From Myxococcales bacterium (GTDB taxonomy: Bacteria; Myxococcota_A; Polyangia; Polyangiales; GCA-016699535): a DNA stretch of 64,000 bases. Below, piece by piece: positions 45,311 to 55,317 of this stretch. The position numbers and the translations under genes were made by a program. How positions within the stretch are numbered: the stretch's first letter is position 1; the number at the start of each line of letters is the position of its first letter. Under the pieces are notes generated by a model that was not told where the DNA came from, ran no database searches, and saw nothing but the letters and a program-made list of their open reading frames with translations. The stretch lies in assembly GCA_020633325.1 (NCBI GenBank), contig JACKDX010000001.1:496001-560000 (forward strand), written 5' to 3'.

Positions 45311-45661
45311 ATGGGACAACAACTGAAAGGGCGTGCGCGACGCAAACTCCGCATCCGCAAGAAAATCGTTGGCGACGCCATCAAACCACGCATGACGGTG
45401 TTCCGAAGCGCCCGCCATATATACGTCCAGATCGTAGACGACCGGCAAGGAAACACGCTGGTTGCAACCTCGAGTCGTCACCAAGAAATGCCAGTCGCGG
45501 GCGTCAAGATCGAGCGGGCAAAGTCCGTTGGGGAGAGCATTGCAAAGCAGTGCTTAAGCAAAGGTATTAAGCAGGTAGTTTTCGATCGGAACGGATATAT
45601 TTATCACGGTCGTGTCAAAGCATTGGCAGATGCGGCACGGGCAGCGGGTTTGGAGTTTTAG
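45311..45661 (+). CDS. rplR: 50S ribosomal protein L18
   Basis: Binds 5S rRNA. 116 residues: [35 protein letters not shown] and the C-terminal [30 protein letters not shown]. It follows rplF by 3 bp and precedes rpsE by 8 bp. Confidence 0.96.
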   Translation: MGQQLKGRARRKLRIRKKIVGDAIKPRMTVFRSARHIYVQIVDDRQGNTLVATSSRHQEMPVAGVKIERAKSVGESIAKQCLSKGIKQVVFDRNGYIYHGRVKALADAARAAGLEF

Positions 45662-45669
45662 GGGCAACT

Positions 45670-46179
45670 ATGGGAAAATTTATTGATCCGAACGCGCTCG
45701 AAGACCTTCAAGAGCGTGTGGTACATATCAATCGCGTCGCGAAGGTCGTGAAAGGCGGACGTCGTTTCAGCTTTAGTGCTTTAGTCGTGGTTGGCGACGG
45801 CAAAGGCCATGTTGGCGTCGGTCTCGGGAAGGCAAATGAAGTTCCCGATGCGATTCGCAAGGGCAACGAGAAAGCGAAGAAATCCATGCTTCGGGTACCA
45901 CTGGTGGGCGGAACTATTCCCCATCGAGTCGTTGGACGGTTTGGCGCGGGAAACATCCTGCTGCGTCCCGCTAGCGCCGGTACTGGGGTTATTGCCGGTG
46001 GCGCAGTACGCGCGGTCGTGGAGGTCGCTGGGATAAAAGATGTGCTTTCAAAAATTATCGGCACCACGAATCCCAACAATGTTGTTCACGCCACGATGGC
46101 GGCATTACAAATGCTTGAGTCGGTGGAAGACGTGGCCCAACGTCGTGGCACATCTGTGGATAAGGTGACGGCATCATGA
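45670..46179 (+). CDS. rpsE: 30S ribosomal protein S5
   Basis: Part of the mRNA entry region and fidelity control, with S4. 169 residues: [51 protein letters not shown] and [25 protein letters not shown]. Its stop overlaps the rpmD ATG (ATGA). Confidence 0.97.
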   Translation: MGKFIDPNALEDLQERVVHINRVAKVVKGGRRFSFSALVVVGDGKGHVGVGLGKANEVPDAIRKGNEKAKKSMLRVPLVGGTIPHRVVGRFGAGNILLRPASAGTGVIAGGAVRAVVEVAGIKDVLSKIIGTTNPNNVVHATMAALQMLESVEDVAQRRGTSVDKVTAS

Positions 46180-46367
46180 CGGACAAGCTCAGAGTAATTC
46201 AAACGCGTAGTGCCATCGGTCGACCGCAGCATCAACGCAACATACTAAAAGGGTTGGGCTTATCGGGGCCTCATAGCACAGTGTCCGTAGAGAACACGCC
46301 TTCTTTTCGCGGGATGATCAAGAAGGTCCTGCATCTGGTAAAGGTACAAGAGTCCCATGAAAACTAG
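46176..46367 (+). CDS. rpmD: 50S ribosomal protein L30
   Basis: 63 residues, the normal L30 size: [26 protein letters not shown] and [17 protein letters not shown]30 is not universal in bacteria, so its presence here is informative. The ATG overlaps the rpsE stop, and its end overlaps the rplO start by 11 bp. Confidence 0.95.
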   Translation: MTDKLRVIQTRSAIGRPQHQRNILKGLGLSGPHSTVSVENTPSFRGMIKKVLHLVKVQESHEN

Positions 46368-46845
46368 TGAATCCCACCACTCAGCGCCCATCCTCTCGCG
46401 GTTGAGCCCGCCTGATGGAGCTGTTCGCTCTAAGCGACGCAAGGGGCGCGGGCCGGGCTCTGGTCTCGGAAAAACAGCCGGCAAAGGGCAAAAGGGGCAA
46501 AAGGCGCGAAGCCCGGGGAATTTCAGCAAACTGGGGTTTGAAGGCGGCCAAACGCCGTTACAGCGCCGGCTGCCAAAAATGGGATTTCACAACCCGTTTT
46601 CTCGGCCGTTTTCAATAGTGAATGTGGAACAGCTTGCCTCGTATGACGGTGGCGCTACGGTAACCACGCAAGATTTTCTGGATGCCAGACTTGTGCGTTC
46701 AAAGCATTTGCCGATCAAAGTTCTCGGGAAAGGGAACGTTGAGAAGGCTTTGACCGTCCATGCGCATGCGTTTAGCGCCTCTGCGAAGGCGAAGATCGAA
46801 GAGGCAGGCGGCAAGGCGATTGTGGTAGCGTCCAAGTCGGAATGA
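46357..46845 (+). CDS. rplO: 50S ribosomal protein L15
   Basis: Late-assembling 23S rRNA binder. 162 residues, with [25 protein letters not shown] and [17 protein letters not shown]. It starts inside rpmD (11-bp overlap), and its stop overlaps the secY ATG. The N-terminus carries about 25 residues before the conserved basic block, slightly more than usual. Confidence 0.96.
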   Translation: MKTSESHHSAPILSRLSPPDGAVRSKRRKGRGPGSGLGKTAGKGQKGQKARSPGNFSKLGFEGGQTPLQRRLPKMGFHNPFSRPFSIVNVEQLASYDGGATVTTQDFLDARLVRSKHLPIKVLGKGNVEKALTVHAHAFSASAKAKIEEAGGKAIVVASKSE

Positions 46846-48179
46846 GCGCATTTGCGAACATTTTTAAGATTCCCGAGTTACGTCGGCGGATTCTTTTTTC
46901 CCTGGGGCTTTTGGCGATCTACCGCTTGGGGATCTTTGTAACGACGCCCGGCGTGGACCGCAATGTCATGCGCCAGATTGTCCAGCAGCAATCAGGTGGG
47001 TTCTTGGGCATGTTTAACATGTTCACAGGTGGCGCGCTTGAGCAGCTGTCGATTTTCGCGCTCGGGATCATGCCTTATGTGACTTCGAGCATCATTCTTC
47101 AGCTGCTGACCGTGGTGATAAAGCCATTGGATGAACTGCGGAAGGAAGGCGAGGCCGGCCGACGCAAGATCAATCAGTACACTCGTTATGGAACCATTGC
47201 GATAAGCATTGTGCAGAGCACATTTATTTCGTTTTATTTACAAAGGCTGACCGGTTCGACCGGCGCCAATGTGGTGCGTGACCCTGGCCCGTTTTTCGTA
47301 TTTCTTACTGTGGTATCTTTGACCACTGGCACCGCCTTCATCATGTGGCTGGGCGAGCAGATCACCGAGAGAGGCATCGGGAACGGCATCTCACTGGTCA
47401 TTTTCGCGGGCATTGTCGCTGGTTTGCCAAACGCTGCGATCATGACCGTCAAGCGAGTTTCGATTGGCGAGCTGCAACCAGTTACCTTATTGATGGTGGT
47501 GATCCTTTGTCTTGTGGTCGTGGCGGTCATTGTATTTTTTGAGCGTGGTCAGCGACGGTTGCCCATCCACTATGCCAAGCGCATGGTGGGAAAGACCATG
47601 TATGGCGGGCAAACCTCCCACTTACCGCTGCGCGTCAATGCGTCCGGCGTGATCCCTCCTATTTTCGCATCGTCGCTCATGATGTTCCCGAATACCCTTG
47701 CCAACTTTACCATTCCCTGGACCAAGCAGAAGATCCCCGGCATGGGCGAGCTTGCGAGCTGGCTCACGCCTGGAGACTGGCGATACATGGTCGTCTACAT
47801 GGCGCTTATTATATTTTTCTGTTTCTTTTATACCGCCATCACATTCCAGCCAGTGGAGGTTGCCGACAATCTGAAGAAACAGAACGCATTTGTCCCAGGG
47901 GTGCGGCCGGGAAAGCAGACCGCAGACTATATCGACCGCATCATGAGCAGGATCACCGTCGGCGGCGCTCTCTATGTCGCGGTTGTCTGTGCAGTTCCCG
48001 ATCTGATGCGTAGCTGGTTCCATGTCCCCTTTTATTTCGGTGGGACGTCCATCATGATTGTCGTGGGTGTGGCGCTCGATACGGTGCAGCAGATTGAATC
48101 GCACTTGATCACGCGCCACTACGAGGGATTGACCGGTCCGTCGGGACCGAGAATCCGTGGCAGGCGAGAGGCGGCGTGA
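46842..48179 (+). CDS. secY: protein translocase subunit SecY
   Basis: Forms the membrane channel for protein export, with SecE and SecG. The 445-residue product has ten membrane segments. Marks are [48 protein letters not shown] and the cytoplasmic loop [20 protein letters not shown]. The ATG overlaps the rplO stop by 4 bp, and its stop overlaps the adk GTG. Confidence 0.97.
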   Translation: MSAFANIFKIPELRRRILFSLGLLAIYRLGIFVTTPGVDRNVMRQIVQQQSGGFLGMFNMFTGGALEQLSIFALGIMPYVTSSIILQLLTVVIKPLDELRKEGEAGRRKINQYTRYGTIAISIVQSTFISFYLQRLTGSTGANVVRDPGPFFVFLTVVSLTTGTAFIMWLGEQITERGIGNGISLVIFAGIVAGLPNAAIMTVKRVSIGELQPVTLLMVVILCLVVVAVIVFFERGQRRLPIHYAKRMVGKTMYGGQTSHLPLRVNASGVIPPIFASSLMMFPNTLANFTIPWTKQKIPGMGELASWLTPGDWRYMVVYMALIIFFCFFYTAITFQPVEVADNLKKQNAFVPGVRPGKQTADYIDRIMSRITVGGALYVAVVCAVPDLMRSWFHVPFYFGGTSIMIVVGVALDTVQQIESHLITRHYEGLTGPSGPRIRGRREAA

Positions 48180-48841
48180 GCCCTATCAGGGACCTGGTGT
48201 TGTTCGGCCCCCCAGGTGCGGGGAAAGGCACCCAAGCTAAGCGGCTGACGGCCCAGCTCGACATGGTGCAAGTCTCCACGGGCGATATGATGCGTGCCGA
48301 ACGGGATAGCCGCTCAGACCTGGGCAGAAAATTTGCGGAATTCATGACGAGCGGCACCCTTGTGCCCGATGCCCTGGTCCTCACATTGGTGGAGCGGCGC
48401 CTGGGGCAATCAGATGCAAAAAATGGTGTAATTTTCGATGGTTACCCTAGAACTGTCCCTCAAGCCGAGGCGCTCGATGTCCTCCTTGCTCGGCTCTCTC
48501 GGCGGATCTCCAAGGTGATTGCCATAGAGGTGCCCCTTGATGTCGTCCTCGACCGCACGATCAACCGTAGGGTGTGCGAGACCTGTGGACACATATTTCA
48601 TTTGCGCTATAATCCGCCGCCCTCGCCCGAGGACTGTCCTCGCGGTGTATGCAAACTGGTGCAGCGGCGTGACGACACCGAGGAAGTCGTGCACAGGCGT
48701 TATAAGGAGTATTTGGAAAAGACAGAGGCCGTGCTCCAGCACTATGAGGCACAACGCATCGTGGCACATGTTGACGGCGTGGGTTCGCTAGATGAGGTCA
48801 CGGAACGCATTGCACGCAGTATAGGGACTAACTCAAATTAG
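48176..48841 (+). CDS. adk: adenylate kinase with Cys-containing LID
   Basis: Interconverts ATP, ADP and AMP. 221 residues with P-loop [23 protein letters not shown], and [14 protein letters not shown]. The LID has C-E-T-C before [17 protein letters not shown] and a last Cys five residues on (CPRGVC). Gram-positive adenylate kinases carry a similar zinc LID with the second pair as CxxC or CxxD, so the CxxxxC spacing is unusual. The start is GTG at 48176 overlapping the secY stop. No map or infA follows, unlike the usual order. Confidence 0.95.
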   Translation: MSPIRDLVLFGPPGAGKGTQAKRLTAQLDMVQVSTGDMMRAERDSRSDLGRKFAEFMTSGTLVPDALVLTLVERRLGQSDAKNGVIFDGYPRTVPQAEALDVLLARLSRRISKVIAIEVPLDVVLDRTINRRVCETCGHIFHLRYNPPPSPEDCPRGVCKLVQRRDDTEEVVHRRYKEYLEKTEAVLQHYEAQRIVAHVDGVGSLDEVTERIARSIGTNSN

Positions 48842-48850
48842 GAAGCAATC

Positions 48851-48964
48851 ATGAAGGTGCGACCGAGTGTGAAGAAAATTTGTGACAAGTGTAAGGTCAT
48901 TCGACGCAAAGGCGTGGTTCGTGTGATTTGTGAGAACCCTCGCCACAAGCAGCGACAGGGTTAA
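48851..48964 (+). CDS. rpmJ: 50S ribosomal protein L36
   Basis: A 37-codon gene: [20 protein letters not shown], then [13 protein letters not shown]. The zinc ligands C11, C14, C27 and H32 are all present, so this is the Zn-binding form. AGGAAG lies just before the ATG. It sits between adk and rpsM as in most bacteria, although infA is missing here. Confidence 0.95.
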   Translation: MKVRPSVKKICDKCKVIRRKGVVRVICENPRHKQRQG

Positions 48965-48973
48965 GGAGTCATC

Positions 48974-49351
48974 ATGGCGCGTATCGCAGGTGTAGATATT
49001 CCGGGCCGAAAGCATATTACGATTGCTCTTCGGTACATCTATGGCATTGGTCCTGTACGGGCACGAGAGATTTGTGAAAAGGCCAACATTTCTCCGAGCA
49101 AGTTAGCCGATAAGCTGGATGAAGCGGAGATTCGTCGCATTCGTGAAGTCATTGACGGAAATTTCAAGGTCGAAGGCGATCTGCGACGCGAAATTTCCAT
49201 GCATATCAAGCGCTTGATGGATCTAGGCAGTTATCGGGGATTACGGCATCGAAAGGGCCTCCCAGTGCGCGGACAACGCACCCACACCAATGCGCGCACG
49301 CGCAAGGGCCCCCGAAAGGGTGTCCTGGCACGCAAGGCAACTTCAGGATAG
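48974..49351 (+). CDS. rpsM: 30S ribosomal protein S13
   Basis: Contacts the 50S subunit and P-site tRNA from the 30S head. 125 residues: [26 protein letters not shown], then [36 protein letters not shown], partly from the rpmJ stop, precedes the ATG. Confidence 0.97.
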   Translation: MARIAGVDIPGRKHITIALRYIYGIGPVRAREICEKANISPSKLADKLDEAEIRRIREVIDGNFKVEGDLRREISMHIKRLMDLGSYRGLRHRKGLPVRGQRTHTNARTRKGPRKGVLARKATSG

Positions 49352-49360
49352 GGCTAGAAG

Positions 49361-49747
49361 ATGGCTAAACCAACGCAATCACGCAAGAAGAGCAAGAAAA
49401 ACATCCCCGCTGGGATCGCTCATGTCAACTGTACCTTTAACAACACGTTGGTCACATTGACTGACCCCAAGGGCAACGTCATCTCCTGGTCGAGCTCTGG
49501 GGCGAGGAACTTTAAAGGTTCGCGCAAAAGCACGCCCTTTGCAGCCCAGCTTGCCGCGGAGGATGCAGCGCGCAAGGCGCAAGATCACGGGATGCGTACG
49601 GTGGCTATTTTTGTCAAAGGTCCGGGCGCAGGGCGGGAGCAAGCGCTGCGCGCGTTTCAAATGGTCGGGATGAGAGTCACTTTGATTCGGGATGTGACGC
49701 CGATTCCCCATAACGGCTGTCGCCCCCCAAAACGTAGAAGGGTGTAG
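49361..49747 (+). CDS. rpsK: 30S ribosomal protein S11
   Basis: Part of the platform of the 30S subunit near the E site. 128 residues: [56 protein letters not shown] and the end [18 protein letters not shown]. Nine bp after rpsM. Confidence 0.97.
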   Translation: MAKPTQSRKKSKKNIPAGIAHVNCTFNNTLVTLTDPKGNVISWSSSGARNFKGSRKSTPFAAQLAAEDAARKAQDHGMRTVAIFVKGPGAGREQALRAFQMVGMRVTLIRDVTPIPHNGCRPPKRRRV

Positions 49748-49754
49748 GAGTTAC

Positions 49755-50381
49755 ATGGCTAGATACATCGGCCCGGTATGCAAGCAATGCCGGCGTGAAA
49801 ACATGAAGTTGTTCTTGAAAGGCGAGCGCTGCTACACTGATAAGTGTTCATTTGACCGTCGACCCTATCCTTCCGGCCAGCACGGGCAGCGCCGCTCGAA
49901 GATAACTGAATACGGCATGCGCCTGCGTGAGAAGCAAAAAGTGCGTCGTATCTACGGTGTTTTGGAAAAACAGTTTCGTAAGTATTTCAAGCTTGCAGAC
50001 GGTTCCAAAGGCGTAACCGGTGAACAGCTGCTTTATCGCTTGGAGCGCAGATTGGATAGCGTGTGCTATCGCCTGGGCTTTGCGGCCACCCGCGCCGAGG
50101 CGCGTCATTTGGTCCGCCATAAGCACGTCACAGTGCAAGGACGCGTAGTCAATATACCTTCGTTTCAGGTCAAATTGGGCGACAAGGTGGCCTTGCACGA
50201 GAAGAGCCGGAGCATGGCGCGCGTCCAGACGGCGCTGGAAAATTCTGAAAAGCGTGGTATCCCCGACTGGCTGGAGCTTGATCGGGCCGAGCTTGTAGGC
50301 CTCGTAAAGGCGCTGCCCAATCGCGAGGAGATTACGTTGCCCATTCAAGAACAGCTTATCGTAGAGTTTTACTCTCGATAG
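49755..50381 (+). CDS. rpsD: 30S ribosomal protein S4, zinc form
   Basis: Initiates 30S assembly and, in E. coli, represses the alpha operon. 208 residues: [31 protein letters not shown] gives the four-Cys zinc (C+) form. The S4 domain lies at about residues 97-160 ([22 protein letters not shown]). Followed by rpoA after 21 bp. Confidence 0.96.
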   Translation: MARYIGPVCKQCRRENMKLFLKGERCYTDKCSFDRRPYPSGQHGQRRSKITEYGMRLREKQKVRRIYGVLEKQFRKYFKLADGSKGVTGEQLLYRLERRLDSVCYRLGFAATRAEARHLVRHKHVTVQGRVVNIPSFQVKLGDKVALHEKSRSMARVQTALENSEKRGIPDWLELDRAELVGLVKALPNREEITLPIQEQLIVEFYSR

Positions 50382-50402
50382 TGATTAGCGAGGAATAGCA
50401 AT

Positions 50403-51425
50403 ATGAGTGCCATTGTAAGTAGAAATTGGAAAGATCTTATCAAACCGCGAAGTGTTCCAGTCGAACACGAGTCCCTTACGGAGCGCTACGGTAAGTTTGT
50501 CTGCGAGCCTTTGGAGCGCGGATTTGGCATCACGCTCGGCAATTCGCTTCGCCGTGTGTTGCTTTCTTCATTACAGGGTGCGGCCATCACCGCCGTCAAG
50601 ATTGAAGGTGCTTTACATGAGTTCACTTCGGTGCCGAACGTAATTGAAGACGTCACCGACATTGTACTTAATCTCAAGCAGGTGGTGGTGAGGGCGCATT
50701 CGGCGCGACAGCACACCCTTTACATCGATAAAGAAGGGCCGTGCGAGGTGCGCGCGGGCGACATCCGTACAACCGACCAGGTCGAGGTTTTGAACCCCCA
50801 GCACGTGATATGTAATGTTGCGAGCAATGGGCGCTTTCGGGCCGAACTCTCGGTGAATGTGGGACGGGGATACGTGCCAGCCGATCGTAACAAGAACTCC
50901 GAGACCGACCTTGGAACGACACCCATCGACGCGCTGTTTTCACCGATTCGCAAGGTCAACTACACTGTGACCAATGCCCGTGTGGGGCAGATTACGGACT
51001 ACGACAAGTTGACCTTGGAAGTATGGACCAACGGCGCGGTCTCCCCGCAGGACGCCGTGGCTTATGCGGCAAAAATCCTAAAAGAGCAGTTGAGCATCTT
51101 TATCAATTTCGAAGAATCAGACGAACCCGAGCACATCGAAACACCCCAGTCAGAGCCGCTCAACGAGAATTTGTTCAGGAGCGTAGAGGAGCTCGAGCTT
51201 TCGGTCCGCTCTGCCAATTGTCTTCAGAACGCCAATATTCACTTCATTGGCGAGCTCGTTCAGCGTTCTGAGCCGGACATGCTCAAGACCAAGAACTTCG
51301 GCCGAAAATCCCTGAAAGAGATTCGAGAAATCTTGCAGAGTATGGGACTGGCCTTAGGAATGCGTATTGAAAACTGGCCTGAAATGCTAGAACGCTGGAA
51401 GGCTCAGCAGGCACAGAAGAATTGA
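50403..51425 (+). CDS. rpoA: RNA polymerase alpha subunit
   Basis: Scaffold of RNA polymerase; its C-terminal domain binds UP elements and activators. 340 residues: the N-terminal domain has [28 protein letters not shown], and the C-terminal domain has [35 protein letters not shown] short acidic linker ([16 protein letters not shown]) joins them. It lies between rpsD and rplQ in the normal order. GAGGAATAGCAAT precedes the ATG. Confidence 0.97.
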   Translation: MSAIVSRNWKDLIKPRSVPVEHESLTERYGKFVCEPLERGFGITLGNSLRRVLLSSLQGAAITAVKIEGALHEFTSVPNVIEDVTDIVLNLKQVVVRAHSARQHTLYIDKEGPCEVRAGDIRTTDQVEVLNPQHVICNVASNGRFRAELSVNVGRGYVPADRNKNSETDLGTTPIDALFSPIRKVNYTVTNARVGQITDYDKLTLEVWTNGAVSPQDAVAYAAKILKEQLSIFINFEESDEPEHIETPQSEPLNENLFRSVEELELSVRSANCLQNANIHFIGELVQRSEPDMLKTKNFGRKSLKEIREILQSMGLALGMRIENWPEMLERWKAQQAQKN

Positions 51426-51435
51426 TTAATCGGTT

Positions 51436-52149
51436 ATGCGACATCAAAAAGCAGGCAGAAAATTTGGGAGGAATCCCAGCCACCGTCGGGCAATGTTCCG
51501 TAATCTGGCGGCGAACCTCGTGTTACACGAACGCGTGGAGACCACCGACGCCAAGGCCAAAGAGCTCCGGCGGATCGCAGAGCGCTTGGTGAGCAAAGCG
51601 TTGCGCCTGGGGGATTCACTCACGATCGACGTGGGCAAGCTCAAGACCGCAAAGGAGCGCGAGCAGGTCATCGCCAGGCGAATGCACGCTCAGCGGCTCG
51701 TGGCAAGCTTCTTGCCGAAAACGATGGCTGCTACGCGCAAGGATGGCACTGTGGAGGATGTCGATTTGGTCTTTAAGTTGTTCCACGAGATTGCTCCGCG
51801 TTACGTGGACCGGGTCAAGGCGGGAAAAGGTGGCGGTTACACGCGCATCACAAAAGCCCTTCTAAGGCGCGGCGATAACGCGCCCATGTCGGTTATTGAA
51901 TTCTTGCCGGTAGAGGGCGCAAAGCCCATCGTGGCGTCCACCGCGGCCCCGAAGGCGACCGATGTCTCCTTAGAACCAGCATCTCCTAAGGCCAAAAAGA
52001 GCGTCCAGGAGCCAAAGTCAGAGAAAGAAGCTTCCACTAAAGCAGCGCCTAGGTCGAAAGCTACGGCACCACGTAAGGCGGCGCCATCGGGTAAGCAAGC
52101 CCCAGGGCGCCCTACTCAGAAGCGCCGCACGACGCAAAGCTCAGACTGA
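51436..52149 (+). CDS. rplQ: 50S ribosomal protein L17 with long C-terminal extension
   Basis: The core (residues 1 to about 158) is normal: MRHQKAGRKFGRNPSHRRAMFRNLAANL, then KAGKGGGYTRITKALLRRGDNAPMSVIEFLP. L17 is usually 115-130 residues; this is 237. The extra 75-80 residues are rich in Lys, Ala, Pro and Ser and probably disordered. Similar tails occur in some myxobacteria. Last gene of the ribosomal block, converging on acyP with 14 bp between the stops. Confidence 0.95.
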   Translation: MRHQKAGRKFGRNPSHRRAMFRNLAANLVLHERVETTDAKAKELRRIAERLVSKALRLGDSLTIDVGKLKTAKEREQVIARRMHAQRLVASFLPKTMAATRKDGTVEDVDLVFKLFHEIAPRYVDRVKAGKGGGYTRITKALLRRGDNAPMSVIEFLPVEGAKPIVASTAAPKATDVSLEPASPKAKKSVQEPKSEKEASTKAAPRSKATAPRKAAPSGKQAPGRPTQKRRTTQSSD

Positions 52150-52163
52150 TCAAACGCCCGTTA

Positions 52164-52442
52164 TCAGGGTACGATTCTAAAGTCTGTAAATTCGCCCGTG
52201 TAGCTCCGCCATTTGGTATCAATATGGTCCACCCGCGCCGTTGAGGGCCCGTGGTGCGCCCAGCCTAGGAACTCTTTGACGCGCTCCTCGTCGCCTTCGA
52301 GCAAGGCTTCCAATCTGCCGTCCGAACGGTTCTTGACCCAGCCGGTAAGGCCGAGTTGACGTGCCTCGCGGCGTGCGCTCGCCCTGAAGAAGACGCCTTG
52401 AACCCTGCCACGGATCACCATTTGGAGACGCTTTTGGGCCAT
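52164..52442 (-). CDS. acyP: acylphosphatase
   Basis: Hydrolyses acyl phosphates such as carbamoyl or acetyl phosphate. From the ATG at 52442 the protein is 92 residues with the signature GRVQGVFFRASARREARQLGLTGWVKN, including the catalytic Arg and Asn, and VKEFLGWAHHGPSTARVD. Longer frames start upstream but overlap a perfect TATAAT element. No Shine-Dalgarno site is visible, and the -10 element lies 10 nt from the ATG, so the message is probably leaderless. Confidence 0.9.
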   Translation of the reverse strand: MAQKRLQMVIRGRVQGVFFRASARREARQLGLTGWVKNRSDGRLEALLEGDEERVKEFLGWAHHGPSTARVDHIDTKWRSYTGEFTDFRIVP

Positions 52443-52452
52443 TCCGAACCGC

Positions 52453-52458
52453 ATTATA
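52453..52458 (-). promoter_or_regulatory. -10 element of acyP (TATAAT)
   Basis: A perfect TATAAT on the minus strand, with 10 nt between it and the acyP ATG; transcription would begin about 4 nt from the start codon. The -35 region (a TGGGAA-like hexamer 16 nt upstream) is weak. It is the clearest promoter of three in the window that predict messages with almost no leader. Confidence 0.45.
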
Positions 52459-52502
52459 CGCGAACCCGGAATAATTCCCACCACCTCGAAGCGTGGCCTG
52501 CC

Positions 52503-52517
52503 TACCCGTTACGGGTA
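52503..52517. promoter_or_regulatory. perfect inverted repeat between acyP and rpmE
   Basis: TACCCG, loop TTA, CGGGTA: a 6-bp stem in the 152-bp divergent gap between acyP and rpmE. It has no T-run on either strand. It may be an operator for one of the two genes, a hairpin, or chance; nothing else in the gap is clear. Confidence 0.3.
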
Positions 52518-52594
52518 ACCCCTGCCAAAAGTGCTTGCTTCCGGCTTGCCATCTGTCAATTCCTTAGGTACACCCCTCATCCCTGGAGTTAGGT

Positions 52595-52804
52595 ATGAAG
52601 GCTGATATCCACCCTGAATATAACGACGCAACGGTCACATGTGCCTGTGGCGCGACCTATCAAACCCGTTCCACGCGGGGGACTTTCGGCGTGGACGTGT
52701 GTGGCCGATGCCACCCCTTTTACACCGGCAAACAGAAAATGGTGGACACGGCGGGCCGCGTCGAGCGCTTCCGTAAGAAGTACGCCAAACAGGCAGACAA
52801 ATAG
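52595..52804 (+). CDS. rpmE: 50S ribosomal protein L31, zinc form
   Basis: 69 residues: [24 protein letters not shown] and [28 protein letters not shown]. Zinc ligands C16, C18, C36 and C39 are present, so this is the C+ paralogue. GGAG lies 6 nt before the ATG. It stands apart from the main ribosomal block, as rpmE usually does, and prfA follows after 71 bp, a common pairing. Confidence 0.96.
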   Translation: MKADIHPEYNDATVTCACGATYQTRSTRGTFGVDVCGRCHPFYTGKQKMVDTAGRVERFRKKYAKQADK

Positions 52805-52807
52805 TCC

Positions 52808-52821
52808 GCCGTTTCGACGGC
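52808..52821 (+). terminator. UUCG-tetraloop hairpin after rpmE
   Basis: GCCGT, loop TTCG, ACGGC: a perfect 5-bp stem with a stable tetraloop, starting 3 nt after the rpmE stop. The downstream bases are AAGAAGGG with no T-run, so it is not a classical intrinsic terminator. It could protect the 3' end of an rpmE mRNA or attenuate read-through into prfA. Confidence 0.45.
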
Positions 52822-52875
52822 AAGAAGGGCGCGGGCATCCTTGCCATCGGATGAAGGCGACGATAGGGCTCAAGC

Positions 52876-53940
52876 GTGCTGCCGATAGATAAACTCGAAG
52901 AGCTTGCGGCCCGTCATAGTCATCTTGAGGGACTGTTGTGCGAAGCCGATGTCTTGTCCGATCCAAAGCGTTTTGCGGCGCTAAACAAAGAGCACGCGGA
53001 GCTAAGCGCAGTCGTTCACGCCTATCGAGAGTACACCACGATCGAGCGGCAGTTGCAGGATGACAGAATTGCCCTGGCTGACCCCGAGCTTCGAGATATG
53101 GCCTTAGAGGAAATCCCGGAGCTGGAGACCAAGCTTACGGCAATAGCCGCTCGTATCGCCGTGTTGCTCATACCCTCAGATCCCAACGATGCACGCAACA
53201 CGATTTTAGAAATCCGTAGCGGTACGGGGGGGCAAGAGGCAGCCCTTTTTGCGGCCGATCTTTTCAGAATGTACGGGCGATACGCGGAAGGCATGCGCTG
53301 GAAAATCGAACTCATGTCGAGCAGTCCGGCGTCCGCTGGCGGACTCAAAGAAGTCATTGTTTTGATTGCTGGAGCACAAGTGTACTCGCATTTGCGCTTT
53401 GAGGGCGGGGTGCATCGTGTCCAGCGTATCCCTGCAACGGAAACTCAAGGACGCATCCACACTTCGACCGCTACGGTCGCAGTGCTTCCTGAAGCAGACG
53501 AGGTTGAGGTACATATTGACGATGCGGATTTAGAGATAAGCATTGCTGCCTCGGGAGGCCCCGGGGGGCAGGGCGTCAACACGACGAACTCGGCAGTTCA
53601 AATTCAGCACAAACCCACCGGGATCATCGTGAAATGCCAGGATGAACGCTCGCAGATCAAAAACAAGGCGAAAGCCATGAAGATTCTGCGTTCTCGAATT
53701 CTGAAGTTACAAGAGCAGGCCCAGGCGGATGCCGTGGCAGCTGAGCGACGAGATATGGTGGGTTCTGGCGAGCGCGCGGAGAAAATTCGAACCTATAATT
53801 TTCCACAGAATCGGGTGACAGATCATCGACTGGGTCTAACGCTTCACAAACTGGATCATGTCATGGATGGAGACTTAGTCGATCTTATCACCGCTTTGCG
53901 TTCGCAGTACCAAGCGGCGTTGCTGCACAAGAACAGTTAG
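52876..53940 (+). CDS. prfA: peptide chain release factor 1
   Basis: Recognises UAA and UAG and triggers peptide release. 354 residues; the anticodon-like tripeptide PAT is at 186-188 in QRIPATETQGRIHT (RF2 would have SPF). The catalytic GGQ is at 230-232 in GGPGGQGVNTTNSAVQI; the residue after GGQ is Gly where many RF1 have His or Ser. The N-terminal helical domain and the C-terminal KLDHVMDGDL are normal. Start GTG at 52876. No prmC follows; ribA is next. Confidence 0.96.
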   Translation: MLPIDKLEELAARHSHLEGLLCEADVLSDPKRFAALNKEHAELSAVVHAYREYTTIERQLQDDRIALADPELRDMALEEIPELETKLTAIAARIAVLLIPSDPNDARNTILEIRSGTGGQEAALFAADLFRMYGRYAEGMRWKIELMSSSPASAGGLKEVIVLIAGAQVYSHLRFEGGVHRVQRIPATETQGRIHTSTATVAVLPEADEVEVHIDDADLEISIAASGGPGGQGVNTTNSAVQIQHKPTGIIVKCQDERSQIKNKAKAMKILRSRILKLQEQAQADAVAAERRDMVGSGERAEKIRTYNFPQNRVTDHRLGLTLHKLDHVMDGDLVDLITALRSQYQAALLHKNS

Positions 53941-54013
53941 CGCAACGGGTGGATGAGGCGCCCATGCTTGACGAACCGCGATAAGGGCTTACATTACCGC
54001 CCTTCCATCTTGT

Positions 54014-54670
54014 ATGGATACTCCATGGGTTTGTATGCCTCCTTTTGCCACGCCAAGATTGACCCGCTATGCGGAGTCCGAACTACCTACCGAGTTTGGG
54101 GCCTTCCACTTTGTCGTCTATCGTGAAGAAGATTCTCACAAGGAGCATTGCGCGCTGGTGAAAGGCGACGTCCAGGGGCAGGAGAACGTCATCGTCCGCG
54201 TTCATAGCGAGTGTTTTACCGGAGAAACACTGTATTCGCTCAAATGCGATTGCCGTCAGCAGCTTGATATTGCCATGATGACCCTCGAGAAGGAGGGGCT
54301 CGGGGCCATCATTTACCTGCGTCAGGAAGGGCGGGGCATCGGGCTCGGCAATAAAATTCGAGCGTATGCGTTGCAAGAACAAGGTCACGATACTGTAGAT
54401 GCCAACCGTATGCTGGGATTTGAGGACGATCAACGAAGCTATGAGATAGCAAGCGAGATGTTGGCTGATCTCGGGATTGCTTCGGTTGCCCTCTTTACGA
54501 ACAATCCCTTAAAAGTGGAAGCGCTTGCTGCTGACGGCATCCAAATAGCACGGCGTTTACCCATGCCGATCACGGCCAATGTGTACAACGAGGATTATCT
54601 GCGTACGAAGCGCAAGCGCATGGGGCATTTGCTTTCCATTTCAGATGCAAAGCCTCGCGAAGGCTCCTAG
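54014..54670 (+). CDS. ribA: GTP cyclohydrolase II
   Basis: Opens GTP to 2,5-diamino-6-ribosylamino-pyrimidinone phosphate, the first step of riboflavin synthesis. 218 residues: VRVHSECFTGETLYSLKCDC carries the zinc ligands C67, C78 and C80, followed by IYLRQEGRGIGLGNKIRAYALQ. It is the stand-alone form, without a fused RibB domain. It overlaps the convergent folE by 4 bp, and both enzymes use GTP. Confidence 0.95.
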   Translation: MDTPWVCMPPFATPRLTRYAESELPTEFGAFHFVVYREEDSHKEHCALVKGDVQGQENVIVRVHSECFTGETLYSLKCDCRQQLDIAMMTLEKEGLGAIIYLRQEGRGIGLGNKIRAYALQEQGHDTVDANRMLGFEDDQRSYEIASEMLADLGIASVALFTNNPLKVEALAADGIQIARRLPMPITANVYNEDYLRTKRKRMGHLLSISDAKPREGS

Positions 54671-55317
54671 CCTCTGCGATGTGACGCGACTGAAAGCGTG
54701 CGAAAGTACTCTTCTCGAAGCCCGGGATCGCTCGCCCGCTCACCGGCGTAGGCGGTCGATATCGCGCTACTTCTTTCCGCGCGCAAGCCACGGGCGGCGA
54801 TACACAAAGGCACCACATCCACGGTGCATGCGGCGAAGCTGGCGCCAAGATGCGTGACCAGCGCGTAGGCGATCTGTTCTACCAGATCTTCTTGAAGCAC
54901 GAGGCGGCGCGCAAAGCACTGCACAAGCTTACCCAGTGCGCCGAATCCTACCACTTTTTTCGTGGGCACATAAGCGAGGTGGGCGATGCCGACACTGGGT
55001 AGTAAATGGTGGGGGCACACGGGGAATATGGCTATGTCGCGCAATGTAACCATGGCTTTTGATGCAGAGGACGTGAATTCCTTAAGAATCGCGGCAGGAT
55101 CCATTTGATAGCCTGCCAGGAGTTCTTTTTGATAGGCGTTCGCTACGTCGCGCCCGGTGGTTTTTAGCTCGGGGTTAGCATCGACGGAGATGCCGATTGC
55201 ATCAAGAAAAGCCTCGACCGCCAAAGCCGCCGCAGTATTGGGTTCGGGAGGCACATGTAGGATATAGAAACACAAGTCATGAGTGTCAACGGGGCACATT
55301 TTTTTGGCTGCACGCAA
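54667..55317 (-). CDS. folE: GTP cyclohydrolase I
   Basis: Converts GTP to 7,8-dihydroneopterin triphosphate at the entry to folate (or queuosine/biopterin) synthesis. 216 residues with PVCPHHLLPSVGIAHLAYVP, holding the zinc Cys and His; the second Cys is in VDVVPLCIAARGL. The usual SMCEHH reads PVCPHH and the HMC motif reads PLC, so the Zn site is kept but both sides differ. This marks a divergent FolE. ADC synthase (PabB) is at 26.2 kb. It converges with ribA. Confidence 0.88.
   Translation of the reverse strand: MRAAKKMCPVDTHDLCFYILHVPPEPNTAAALAVEAFLDAIGISVDANPELKTTGRDVANAYQKELLAGYQMDPAAILKEFTSSASKAMVTLRDIAIFPVCPHHLLPSVGIAHLAYVPTKKVVGFGALGKLVQCFARRLVLQEDLVEQIAYALVTHLGASFAACTVDVVPLCIAARGLRAERSSAISTAYAGERASDPGLREEYFRTLSVASHRRG

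Noticed and set aside
52147..52166. Imperfect palindrome spanning the rplQ and acyP stop codons as a bidirectional terminator
   Set aside because: The stem is broken by mismatches (TGAT...ATCA and AAC...GTT) with no T-run, so it is too weak to call.
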